A stretch of 64,000 nt of DNA, taken from contig JAANYP010002360.1 in assembly GCA_020465985.1 (NCBI GenBank), forward strand, positions 330,059 to 394,058. Reading direction: 5' to 3'. Of the stretch, positions 1-10,600 are shown one piece after another. The translations under genes and the position numbers were made by a program. Numbering within the stretch: position 1 is the stretch's first letter; each line of letters begins with the position of its first letter. Under the pieces are notes generated by a model. That model did no database searches, was not told the origin of the DNA, and saw only the letters and a program-made list of their open reading frames with translations. This stretch comes from Centrapalus pauciflorus. Lineage: Eukaryota > Streptophyta > Magnoliopsida > Asterales > Asteraceae.

Positions 1-898
1 AGGATTCCGGAATCGACATTATATTTCCATTAGGAGAATCTGGCACCTCATGTAAACTCATCATCACATAGTCTGGACATCTTTGTGACTTTGTTGTCTT
101 TGGAATATTCTCATTAGCACGGAGGATCCCTCGGATTAGAACTTGTATGAACCTCTGGAGCGGAACAAACTTCCTCGATCTGTTCATTGTCTTAGCAAGC
201 ACAATCTCTTTGAGGTCTTCCCATATGCATTGAGCATAGTCATAATGCTTATTGAAAGCAATACCGTGAAAGATCGTTAGACAGTGTATACTGCACCTGT
301 CTATTCCAGTATGTTTTGACGTCATGCACCTATTAATGATATCGAATAAAGTGTACCATTCTACATTTAATCCATTGCGGTGAAACTTGGAACTCTTAGG
401 AAGTGGCTTTGAATAACCCAAGCATATGAGGTCATGCACTAACTCCTCATCTGACACAAAGTCTTCAAAATCTGCTAACTCTAGGAAGTTAACTGTGTCA
501 ATTCTTCTTGGTAGAAACAGATTATGAAGAAGTCTGGCTAGAGTAATTTTGGATTTATATTGATCAATGGTAACTTTGAAATGGTGGTTACCATCAGCTG
601 GAACAAATTTGACAGTATGCCAAAATTGTTGAAGGTAGACTTGTGGCATAGATGGTTTGTATTGGAGAAGATATCCCAAAGGATGGCCTTTGAGAATATC
701 TACTATGATGGGGTGACTGACCTTTAATGGCTTTTGTATCCAAACAATGCTATTATCTTTGAAAGGGAGGCAATGTTTGGGTTTTACCAGCTGATTGTCT
801 GGTATGATTGTTGATGGTGAAGGCCTTGTAACTGATGTAGATCGAACGGGTTTAGAAACTAGTGTATTATTTGAAGATGAATGGGAGTCGGAGGAATT
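1..898 (-). pseudogene. Element D accessory ORF (aORF-D), main part, runs off the left edge
   Basis: On the minus strand this stretch is open from 898 to 1. It encodes a globular domain with the motifs VYLQQFWHTV, LICLGYSKPLP, CMTSKHTG and RKFVPLQRFIQVLI. These align segment by segment with the accessory ORF of element C (IYLQQFWNRL, TLGYDGPLS, CFTAKHSG, RKYIPLQRFLQLII). The reading frame continues, after removal of element B1 and one copy of the GAATT duplication, into an ATG at 34689. The gene was therefore intact when B1 landed near its codon 12. Its role is not known; homologues sit in the env position of copia elements. The rest of the gene and D's 3' LTR lie left of the window. Confidence 0.8.
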
Positions 899-1506
899 TG
901 TAAGGTCTTGACACTACAGAACTATCCTGACGCGACACACACCAACGAGTGCGGAATCCTCGTTAGCGGCTTGACGGTAAGATCACTCACACGAAACACG
1001 GAGACTACCACGGCGTTGTACGAACGACTACGAATGAACCTACGTGATGATTCTCTCCGAAAACACACACTAATTGCTGATAAACTCGAGATCGCCTTCT
1101 ACTAATCACTCACATGAATTCTGCAAAAGTCGCTTAATCATTCGAGTTAATCCCTAATTATAGTGACCAATTCGAGTTTGTAATGGGACAAACTCGAACC
1201 AGGCCCAAGGCCCATTCGAATTTGTCCACATGACAAATTCGAATTTACCTTCTATGCTAAATTCGAATTTCACATGTCAAACTTCTATTTGAATATATGT
1301 TTTAACTTATGTTTGAATTAATCTTTGAACTTTATGTTTGAACTTCTTGTAATACGTTACACCAAGTTCAAACATACAAACAATAAATATCAAACACATA
1401 AAATCACATATATCAAATACTAGTTAATATTCAATACTTTGTAACATCACTTAGACAAAATGCTAACACAACTTAGACTGCTATCGTCACACAGGGTGTA
1501 CCAACA
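899..1506 (-). repeat. B1 3' LTR
   Basis: It starts TGTAAGG and ends CCAACA on the plus strand and matches 34035-34654. Positions about 1135-1270 hold a cluster of TTCGAA and CTCGAA motifs. The partner LTR has one extra 17-bp motif unit there. Confidence 0.93.
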
Positions 1507-1520
1507 GACTCCCCCTTGAC
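1507..1520 (-). other. B1 polypurine tract
   Basis: On the minus strand it reads GTCAAGGGGGAGTC directly against the 3' LTR, the expected plus-strand priming site. B2 has the same sequence at 59492-59505. Confidence 0.85.
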
Positions 1521-1547
1521 GATAGCTTCTAACAATTTACATTTTGA

Positions 1548-3613
1548 TTAGGTGCTAGCACTATATAGACTGCTACCTGCATATAGTCCTGCATCTATAC
1601 AAACCTTTACTACCTTCTGGTACTTCCTGGCGTCAGACCTCCATCCTTCATGAAAGAAGATAGGTTGATCATTCAGCTTCTTCAGGTCGTCCTTCGATAG
1701 ATTTATTAAGTGCAGTGGATCATACACTCTCAAAATTACTTTGTCCTATGTATCCTCCATTATAGCTTCAGCCGTTTCATTATCGACGTACCACCATTTC
1801 ATATTACTCAAAACATTCTGTGGCATCGATTTCATAGGCACCCTTTTCAAATACTTGACTGGTTTATAAACCATTCTAGCCCAAGGCTTTCCCGTATGAG
1901 GATCTATCCTTGATTCATCCTCTATTCTTTTTCCTGTTCTCGGCTTAAGTCTTTCACACTTTCCAGAACGGCCCTCTTTTCTTATTATCTTGGCTATAAC
2001 CTCAGCATACGGGTGCTCACCGATATTGATCAATTCTTTCCATGCTAAATCCTTCTTTTCTACCTTCGGTAATGTATTAAATACTTTAAGCGTACGCCTC
2101 AGGTACTGGAGTCCATCTCTCCTCTTCAGAATGAATAGCTGCAGTTCTCTGTCAATGAACCAGCTGATAATACCTCCTGAGAGACTTTCTGCCCCCGGAA
2201 TTCTCATCTTCATCTTTGGCTTTTCTTTCTTTTCTTCTTTCTTGAACCACAGATTCATCAAATCAGCCCTGGATGGCTCCTTTTCTGCTTCTTCAAGTTC
2301 AGAGTCTTCGACCGAGGCTATTTTGATCTCATCTATATCAACCACATTGTGATTATCTTGCACATATAACTCCGTGATAGGCTGTGAATTGACAGTCACT
2401 TCGTTGACATTATCGTCCTCGTCTTCTATCACTTCATCGTCAGATCTCCAATCAACTATATCCTCCGGTACGAATTCTCCTTCCTCCAACTCCTCTATCT
2501 CTTCTTCAAAATCAAATTCCATTACTTCTTCCTCAATATCTCTCAAGGCGTCTATCATTTCGCTTTCATAAGTCTTTGAAGAACCAGCCTCACCTCCTTC
2601 TCCTTCTTCAACACCAGCCTGACTTGGCTCCCCCTGAATTTCAGCATATAGAGCAGTAGGAAAATCTACTGGTTCATACTCTTTTGGTGCATCGGGATCA
2701 TCGCCTTCATCATCATCCCTTTGCTGCTCTTGCGGATCCCTACAGCTTATCTCCTCCTGAGCTTTTAGATTTTTCATTAACTGCTCAATAAGGGACCGCA
2801 TCGTTCGGATTTCTGCTGATTGATCTGCAACAAAAGTTTTCAGCTCAAGATTCTCTTCTGCAATCTTTCCAACAGATTTCTTCAACTCAGCATTTTCCTT
2901 GTCAACAGTTGCATTATGTGCCTGTATTTCACCTATTGCTTTAGTTAACTGAAAAATTTGGACTTGTTGGAAGTCAACCTTGCCTCTAAGCTCAGAAAAC
3001 CTTTGATTATCTGTGAAGGTTGATGAAGTGGATGGAATTGATTGGATGGGAGTTGGAATGATTGGTGAGGGAATGGATGTTTGAACAGGTGGTGGTGGTG
3101 GCGGAATGGATGTTTGTGTTGATGGCTGAGCGGTAGGTATTTCTAGCTCAGAAGAAGAGGCTGAGGAAGCTCCCTGCATAAAGCGATGCCTTTTGGCCCT
3201 ATGCCTAGGCACCAAAGGAACTATATCTTCTTCATCAAAATCGGAGTCATCGTCATCAGAAACTCTCGATGCTCTCTTCTTTGCAGCTTCAACATCAATA
3301 ACTATCACCCGGGATCCATAGGTGGCAACCTGGACAGTCGGATATTCTGAACCTTCCTCCATAACAATCTCTTCTGTTTCTTCCGAATCAGAATCTGAAG
3401 TTGACTCGGCTTCACCTGCTGCCTCAGGTTCATACTCATCTATCTGCATAAAACTGTCAACTTCCCCAGTTTGAGGATCCAAAATATTTCCAACGAGCTC
3501 AGCTATAATTTCCTCATTGGCATGCGGTCCAGATGCCCAAATCTATTCCAACGTTTCGACCCTTGGATCAGAGATGGGTGCTACATTCGACGGGCCAGCC
3601 TCTTCTGGCTCTT
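1548..3613 (-). pseudogene. B1 accessory ORF (aORF-B1), C-terminal part
   Basis: This is the downstream half of the gene split by element A; the first half is 15440-14491. It encodes acidic low-complexity sequence, a P-rich tract, a heptad-like coiled coil (about 2760-2990), another acidic stretch, then a basic C-terminal domain with FILKRRDGLQYLRRTLKVF, KELINIG and a final RVYDPLHL segment. It aligns almost end to end with aORF-B2. Two in-frame amber codons break it: one in the LE*IW segment at about 3541-3543, where B2 reads LEEIW, and one at 1746-1748 just before DKVILRVYD. No membrane segment or signal peptide is visible. Function is unknown. Confidence 0.85.
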
Positions 3614-4303
3614 TGTCAGGATCTAAAAATTATGAAAATTATGAATAACCAAGATTAACTGATTTGAATTTATCAGAGTATAAATCAATAATCTTGCTTT
3701 GAATCAAAGTTTAATTAAGAAGTTTGCGGAATAACACTTAATTATTTTAACAAAAACTTTCAGAATCAATAAAGCATAAAACATAAGAAGTAATCAAGAC
3801 TGTTTGTATTGCTGAATTCACTGATTACAATCACCTCTAATCTGTTTTGATTAGACGAAGAACACAGACTGTTCTTAGGGTTTTACAACCTTAGAGGCTT
3901 AAGAAAACTTAAACAATAAAGCAATTACAGACTCAAAAATGCAGAAAACTTCTCTCTCTATGCATATATCTTCTATACAATCTTCTGTCTATTTATATTG
4001 CTTTATGGACGTGTTTCCTTGAAGGACTATGACTTCTCTGATAGTAGATATGCTGGAATCTTCGTGTAGATATCTTCCCTGAAAATCAGCACATTCTGTT
4101 TATGAAACTGTTGAGCAGCTTGAATGACTTGGCAGCATGAACTGAGCAGCTTGAGTTGTTTTGCTCTGGCAGCTTGAACTTTTACACTGGCAGCTCGAGT
4201 TTCTTCAACTAGCAGCATGAACTTTGTATTTACACAGAAAATCTACTAACAGTCTGAGAAGTCTAAACTAACAGCTTGAGTATACTTAAACTATTTCCCA
4301 ACA
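3614..4303 (-). repeat. Element A 3' LTR
   Basis: It starts TGTCAGGATC and ends TTTCCCAACA. From about 4113 to 4283 it holds eight copies of a motif close to GCAGCWTGAR (for example GAGCAGCTTGAG and AGCAGCATGAA). The only ORF in it is a translation of these repeats. Confidence 0.95.
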
Positions 4304-4318
4304 ATCTCCCCCTAACTT
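4304..4318 (-). other. Element A terminal polypurine tract
   Basis: The minus strand reads AAGTTAGGGGGAGAT directly next to the 3' LTR. Confidence 0.85.
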
Positions 4319-4403
4319 AAATTCTTTATACAAGACTTTAAGTTCTATACAAATAAGGAAATGAAAAAGTAAACTGTTATTACAAACCAAGGCTTTCAAA
4401 AAC

Positions 4404-7262
4404 TTACAACTGTGCAAGCTTCTGATCTACAGCCTTCAAAAATTCTCTCTTCATCTCTTCTTTATCACAAGATATCCTAACTGATTTTATTTGGAGCAGC
4501 ATATCTTTTGAAAAATTATAAAACTCGAGATTGAAGAAAATACCAAACCCATCTTTGAATGTGATCCTGTAAGTTCTGGATTTGACAAAAATATGAACTT
4601 CCTTGATCTGTTTCCCTTTCTTCTCAGCATCTTCTACTTCTTTTCTTGCAAATTCAGGATCAGCAACTGAACTTAGATCTCTGATAAGTTGTTTTACTTG
4701 TGGAAGATCAGATCTTACTTGTGAAACAGATCCTATGTGATACATCTTTATCAGCTCATCCCTGGTCAGCTTATGAACCATCTGCCAGAATGTATCAAAC
4801 TCCTCTTCTGGTCCAGATTCTCTCCTTATCACAAACTTGACCCTTAAATTCCTTTCATCCAGAGACCTAGCAAACCAGTAGTTGATTTCTGGCTTTGTGA
4901 AATCATGTTGATCAATCAACTTTTCTATCTCCATAGCCTTTTGCAAATGGTGCTGAAAGATCACCCTCTTAACAGATGATGGAACAGAAACAGTAGGTTG
5001 ATCAGTGGGAGCAGGTGCATTGGCAGCTTTAGGTTGGACTGGTTTCTTAGTGGGAACAGGTGCATTGGCAGCTTCAGGGTGGACTGGTAATGTTGATGGT
5101 TGGACTGATTGGGACGGTTGAACTTTTGGCAATGGCTGAACTTCTGAAGAGACTCTTGTTTTCTTTCTTTTCTCCATTTCTTTGTCATGTATTTCCTGCA
5201 GCCTTTCAATAGTCATAGACTGAGCAATTTTCTTTGGAATATCTGCTGCAACGGCAAAATTGATTAAGAATCTTCTCTTCTCAGCCTTGGTATGCCCAGT
5301 TGGCATCTTCCTCTTCCTTTCACCTTGCTTGACCACAAACCCTCTTGGGTAATCTCCTAAGGTTTCATCATCTTGCATTGGGGCATGGGTTTGCTGGTCT
5401 AAGGCCTGATCTTGTTCTTCTGCTAACTTTCTGGGAATCTCAGCATCAAAGGCAATCTGGGCTTCTCTGGTAGAAAATTTGTGCTTTGGAGACTCAATCA
5501 GAATACCCTTGCCCTTATCTTTTGTAGCAGAAGATGTAGGTTGGACTGAACTGGATGGAGCTTGAATGCCTTCTCTTATAACAACTCCAGTTGCTCTTGT
5601 AGAAGCAGCTTGAGTTTCTAGGCTAACAGCTTGAGAAGCTGTTGGGACTGCTAGCCTAGAAGATGGAGCTGTTGATGCTGCTTGGACTGTTGGTGTTGGA
5701 GCTGCTTGGACTGATTCAGGAACTTCCTGATTCTCCCCCTTTTTGGAAGCATTGGTTTGGTCAGAAGGACCTACAACCTTTGCCACATGGGTTTGAATCA
5801 ATTGCTCTAGTTTGATGAGCTTATTTCCACAAAGAGTAAACCCTTTGTGTAGATTAGCCAGTTTCTGATTGTGAGCAGCTTCTGCCTGTTTGAGTGCATA
5901 AATTTGTGCCCCCTGTGCAGCAATGATGGACATTTGGTATTCCAACATTGTTACAACAGGTTTCAGCTTTGGATCCGTTAAGAGCATCAGTTGCAGGGTA
6001 GTCTCAAGATCAGAAAACACCAGGGGTGTTTGTGGTCTATCACTGACATTAACACCAGAAGTAGAAACCTCTGGGCCCCTCTTTTCTTGGTACTGGGGAC
6101 TTCCAGCTCGTGTTTGCACACTTGCTGTTGCCATGGGTGTGGTCTTAGAGATGTTGGCCCTGTCCTGTGCCTCTTGTGCAGAGACATCAGTAGTGCCAGC
6201 CACAAAACCCATATGAACAGTCTCAGAAGAGATGTTCACCTCCTGATTGAGGTTGGGAGTGTCCTCAATTGGTTCCCTTTGGATATTCTGTGCAGAAGGA
6301 TCCTCCTGCACAGGGATATATGGCTCTTGTCTAGGGGAGGAGGAGGAAGGAGCTCCTGGTCCCCTTTTCCTTTTATATAAGTATCTGAGTGGGCGTTTGG
6401 GCTGTACAAAAGGATCAGAGGGAATATGTGTATCATGAGGAGTGGGTTGGGGTCCTGGGGTTGAAGCAGTAATGTTAGGCTGTGTCTGCTCAGGCCCCTC
6501 TCCTCTGTTTCTTGTGATGATGTTCATCATTGCAGAGGGCAATGGAGCATCAATGCTGACAAAATTGGCACTTGGCTTTATCAGCCTTTTGATTGAAGAT
6601 AGTGAGTGCCTATGGGAAACATATATCCTCTTATGTAAATTAGAAGTAGTGCAGGTGTGTGCAATTATTTTTGCCAAAAATCGAGGATACATCAAAAATT
6701 TCCCATGCTTCAGGGAATGATGCCTTAACATTCCTTGAAAGATCATATTTGAAAAATTGAACTGTTGGCCAGTAGAAAAGCACACTAAGGCAGTGGCAAT
6801 ATTTGAAGAAAATTCTGACCAACCAGTTCTTTTGGGGCTTAAACATTGCTGAATAATATGCACAAGGTATTTCCATTTAGGAGAAAAATGTGCTTTCAAG
6901 AAAGTAAAAGAATCAGCAGGACCCCTATATCCAATATTTTGAAGACCAAAGTGTAAAGCAGTAAGAGATAGGTCTTTTATACCTGTGGCATCTTGAAGAT
7001 GCAGATGACTTCTGATGGACTCCTCAGTGATATTGATGGTAGTACCATCGATTGTGGAAGTCAGGGTAGGCACTCCATTGATGGTTTGAACATAGGCACG
7101 ATTCCAGAATTGCTCAATATGAGATATGTATATAGTGGGGTTAATATTGAGGGCATAGTGGATATGGGAGTGCCTGAGGAAGTCCATCATCTCATGGAAC
7201 GGTTGAAGGTCAGTGTGTTTCAGGGTGTATGGGAGGCAGTTGTGTTCTTTTACGAACTCCAT
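4404..7262 (-). CDS. Element A accessory ORF (aORF-A), 952 aa, intact
   Basis: The protein lies between pol and the 3' LTR, in sense with pol. Residues 1-235 form a globular domain with MMDFLRHSHIHYAL, TIYISHIEQFW, IGYRGPADSF, CLSPKRTGWSEF and GKFLMYPRFL. Residues about 240-800 are Pro/Ser/Gln-rich and mostly disordered, with a short coiled coil near 440-490 and a basic patch (GERKRKMPTGHTKAEKRR). Residues about 807-952 form a second domain starting RVKFVIRRESGPEEEF. The same two-domain plan occurs in aORF-B1, -B2 and -C. From memory, Asteraceae homologues are labelled 'synaptobrevin, longin-like', which I see no basis for. There is no transmembrane helix, so it is not a classical envelope. 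The basic patch would allow a nuclear or nucleic-acid role, which is inference. Confidence 0.9.
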   Translation of the reverse strand: MEFVKEHNCLPYTLKHTDLQPFHEMMDFLRHSHIHYALNINPTIYISHIEQFWNRAYVQTINGVPTLTSTIDGTTINITEESIRSHLHLQDATGIKDLSLTALHFGLQNIGYRGPADSFTFLKAHFSPKWKYLVHIIQQCLSPKRTGWSEFSSNIATALVCFSTGQQFNFSNMIFQGMLRHHSLKHGKFLMYPRFLAKIIAHTCTTSNLHKRIYVSHRHSLSSIKRLIKPSANFVSIDAPLPSAMMNIITRNRGEGPEQTQPNITASTPGPQPTPHDTHIPSDPFVQPKRPLRYLYKRKRGPGAPSSSSPRQEPYIPVQEDPSAQNIQREPIEDTPNLNQEVNISSETVHMGFVAGTTDVSAQEAQDRANISKTTPMATASVQTRAGSPQYQEKRGPEVSTSGVNVSDRPQTPLVFSDLETTLQLMLLTDPKLKPVVTMLEYQMSIIAAQGAQIYALKQAEAAHNQKLANLHKGFTLCGNKLIKLEQLIQTHVAKVVGPSDQTNASKKGENQEVPESVQAAPTPTVQAASTAPSSRLAVPTASQAVSLETQAASTRATGVVIREGIQAPSSSVQPTSSATKDKGKGILIESPKHKFSTREAQIAFDAEIPRKLAEEQDQALDQQTHAPMQDDETLGDYPRGFVVKQGERKRKMPTGHTKAEKRRFLINFAVAADIPKKIAQSMTIERLQEIHDKEMEKRKKTRVSSEVQPLPKVQPSQSVQPSTLPVHPEAANAPVPTKKPVQPKAANAPAPTDQPTVSVPSSVKRVIFQHHLQKAMEIEKLIDQHDFTKPEINYWFARSLDERNLRVKFVIRRESGPEEEFDTFWQMVHKLTRDELIKMYHIGSVSQVRSDLPQVKQLIRDLSSVADPEFARKEVEDAEKKGKQIKEVHIFVKSRTYRITFKDGFGIFFNLEFYNFSKDMLLQIKSVRISCDKEEMKREFLKAVDQKLAQL
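5606..5661 (-). repeat. 56-bp segment identical to one in element A pol
   Basis: This segment is identical to 9382-9437. In both places it encodes SRLAVPTASQAVSLETQA, and it contains two copies of the element A motif (CAGCTTGAG). It lies in the disordered linker of aORF-A. Confidence 0.9.
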
Positions 7263-7609
7263 TGATCAAGAAACGACGGTTTGGGGTTTAGGGTTTGAAA
7301 AGAGTGTGTGTATCGTTCAGAGAGAAAACAGAAGGCCGTGGAAGAAGAATATGTAACTGGTAGTTACAACTGAACGAAACTGGGACCTTTAAAGGTTTCG
7401 AAAAGGTTAGGTCCCGCGCACACACTTGGAAAATTACCTAAATACCCTGCACACTTTGACAGATCAAGTGAAAATAACTAGCAGTCCGAGAAAATGAACT
7501 AGCAGCATGAGAAAAGACTCATGCTGTTAGTGTAAAATTGTGCAACTTTTCAATAGAACAGTGTCTCCCCCTTAAATTAGCATATTGAGTTGATAATAAT
7601 AGAAACCAA
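7263..7609 (-). promoter_or_regulatory. Element A pol-aORF spacer: internal polypurine tract, motif copies, probable 5' UTR of aORF-A
   Basis: Read on the minus strand, a GGGGGAG tract (7561-7577, TTTAAGGGGGAGAC) follows pol directly. Copies of the A motif follow (about 7480-7530, CAGCATGAG and its complement). A CCTTTAAAGG box at 7386-7395 could serve as a TATA element. A pyrimidine-rich stretch typical of plant 5' UTRs then leads to the ATG at 7262. No intron is visible here, unlike the other four accessory genes. The promoter call is inference from base composition and layout. Confidence 0.5.
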
Positions 7610-10600
7610 TTAATCCATGTTTACCATACCAATGTTTGATATTAGGAAAGTGAACCTTCCTACATCAAAAGGTTTTGTAAATAGATCAGCTAGCTGATCA
7701 TCTGTATGTATTTTGGTAACTTGGATTAACTTCTTTTCATTACTATCTCTGATGAAGTGAAATCTGATTTCTATATGCTTGGTTTTTGGGAATTTCACTG
7801 GGTTTTGCACAATGCTAATGGCACTTGAATTGTCAATATAAATAGGAGTGGATAAGAAATTCATACCATAGTCTCTTAGCTGATTTTGAATCCACATTAC
7901 CTGGGAGCAGCAGCTTGCAGCTGCTACGTATTCTGCTTCAGTGGATGATGTGGAGACAGTTGTTTGTTTCTTGCATTGCCAAGAGACCAGTCTTGCTCCT
8001 AAGTATTGACATCCACCAGTTGTGGATTTTCTGTCAATGTTGCAACCACCATAGTCACTGTCAGAATAGGCGGTTAGTTCAAAAGGAGAGTCTTTGGGAT
8101 ACCATAGGCCTAAATGTGGTTGGCCTTTAAGGTATCTGAAGATTCTCTTAACAGCAACCAAGTGAGAATCCTTTGGTGAACATTGAAACCTGGCACACAC
8201 ACAGACAGCAAACATTATATCAGGTCTAGAAGATGTTAGATACATGAGAGATCCTATAAGGGATCTGTATAGATGAATGTCCACATCTATGCCATCTTTG
8301 TCTGTATGGAGCTGTTTATGAGGATCCATTGGAGTGCTTGCAACCTTTGTGTCTTGATAGCCAAACTTTTCCAGTATGTCTTTGACATACTTTGATTGAC
8401 TTATGAATAGACCAGTAGGCTTCTGTTTGACCTGCAGCCCTAGAAAGAATGTGAGTTCCCCCATTGAACTCATTTGAAACTTTTTGTGCATTAGGGCCTC
8501 AAAATCTTTGCACAACCTATCATTAGTTGAGCCAAAGATGATGTCATCAACATAGATCTGGACAAGAAGAATCTCAGCTTTGATGGATTTAGTGAAAAGT
8601 GTTTTGTCCAGAGTGCCTCTCTTGAATCCATTCTGTAGAAGATATGAGGACAGTGTGTCATACCATGCTCTGGGGGCTTGGTGAAGACCATAGAGAGCTT
8701 TGTCTAGCTTGTACACCTTGTCTGGATACTTGTAGTCTTCAAAACCAGGAGGTTGACACACATATACTTCTTCTTCAATTTTCCCATACAAGAAAGCAGA
8801 CTTAACATCCATTTGATACACTTTAAAGCCTTTGAAACTTGCATATGCTAGAAATAGTCTGATGGCTTCAATTCTTGCTACTGGAGCAAAGACATCATCA
8901 TAATCTATTCCTTCTTCTTGAGTGTACCCTTGTGCTACTAGTCTTGCTTTGTTTTTGATGACTATCCCTCTCTCATCCTTCTTGTTTCTGAACACCCATC
9001 TTGTACCTATTGCTCTCTTACCTTTAGGAAGATCCACCAGAGTCCATACATTCTGAATTTTGAACTGTAAAAGCTCTTCTTGCATAGCTTCAATCCAGGA
9101 TGAATCTTTTAGTGCTTCTGATGCCTTTTTAGGTTCTAGTTGAGACATGAAGCAGGCATGTTCAAAAGCAGCTAGGCTGAATTCTGGAACTGCTTGTTCA
9201 GCAGCAGCAGTCTCATTGTGAACCATCTTCCTTGTTTGAACAGGAGTGCTTGGATCACCCAGTATTTGATTGAGAGGGTGATACTTATGAACTCTTAGTG
9301 TGGGCTCTCTCTCTGTTTGGAAGGACGTTCCAAGGTTTGTGTCATCTCCATCAGAACCAGTGATTGGTTCAGTTTGTGGAACAGCTTGAGTTTCTAGGCT
9401 AACAGCTTGAGAAGCTGTTGGGACTGCTAGCCTAGAAACTGGGGCTGTTTCCTTTTGTGTTTGAGCTGTGCTGTCAGGACTTGGGAATGGCACTTCAGTG
9501 TCTGGATTTGCATCATGTTGAGTGCTCAGGATCCCTGGAGGATCACATGACAGAAGTGGTAGAGTGGTGAAATCATCCCAACTTGTTGAATCTGCAGCAG
9601 TCTGAAACTTTGTGCCAACAGCATGAGAAATTGTATTGGCAGCATGAGAATTTGTGTTAGCAGCTTCAACCCTGTATGCATCAGCTTCTGCAGTAAACTC
9701 AGCAAAGCTCAGAGAATTTGTTAGTGAATCTAAATCAAATAACCAATCAGGACCAGTGCCTTTGATGTTAGCAGTATTTTCATTAAATTCAACATTGGCA
9801 CTTTCTTCAATTGTTTTAGACACTCTGTTGTATACTCTATAGGCTTTGCTTTGAATTGAGTATCCTACAAAAAATCCTTCTTCAGCCTTACTCTCAAACT
9901 TCCCTAAGTGAGTCTTAGTGTGAAGAATAGTACATGGGCATCCAAAAGGCTTGAAGAAAGCTATTAGGGGACTTCTGTTGTGGAATAGCTCATAGGGAGT
10001 TTTCCCTTGTGATTGAACTACTTGAACCCTATTTAGAACATAACAGGCTGTATTAACAGCTTCTGCCCAGAAAGTCATAGGCAGATTGGAATCAGCTAAC
10101 ATTGTTCTAGCAGCCTCAATTAATGTTCTATTCTTTCTTTCAGCTACACCATTTTGCTGTGGTGTTCTTGGTGCACTATATTGTCTAGCAATACCTTTGG
10201 ACTCACAGAAACTGTTTAGAATTTGATTTTTAAATTCAGTTCCATTGTCTGATCTTATCACCTTAACTTTGGAATTGGATTGGTTTTCTATCTTAAGGAT
10301 AAAAGACTTAACAAGCTCAGCAGTTTCATCTTTGGACCTAAGAAAGTAAACCCAAGTAAATCTGGTGAAATCATCAACAATGACTAAACAGTATGCCCTT
10401 TTATTCAAACTCAAAACAGATGTTGGACCAAATAGATCCATATGTAACAGCTGAAGAACAGATGAGATTGAATTTACTTCTTTGGCCTTATGAGAAGTTT
10501 TGTGTTGCTTACCTTTAAGACATGCTACACAATGATCATCACAAATGAACTCCTTTTGTGGTAAACCTCTTACCAGATTCTTTTTAACTAACTCATTCAT

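Noticed and set aside
4027..4218. 63-codon ORF in both element A LTRs
   Set aside because: It is a translation of the GCAGCWTGAR motif repeats and is only identical between copies because LTRs are duplicates.
5991..6720. Several plus-strand ORFs opposite aORF-A
   Set aside because: They lie antisense to an intact 952-codon ORF and show no domain of their own.
4404..7262. Accessory ORFs as retroviral-type envelope proteins
   Set aside because: No signal peptide, transmembrane helix or furin-like site in any of the five; low-complexity and coiled-coil parts are cytosolic or nuclear in character.
4404..7262. Accessory ORFs as synaptobrevin/longin or xylulose kinase proteins, the labels I recall from related database entries
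   Set aside because: I see no longin or SNARE motif and no sugar-kinase motif; the labels look like automatic annotation errors.
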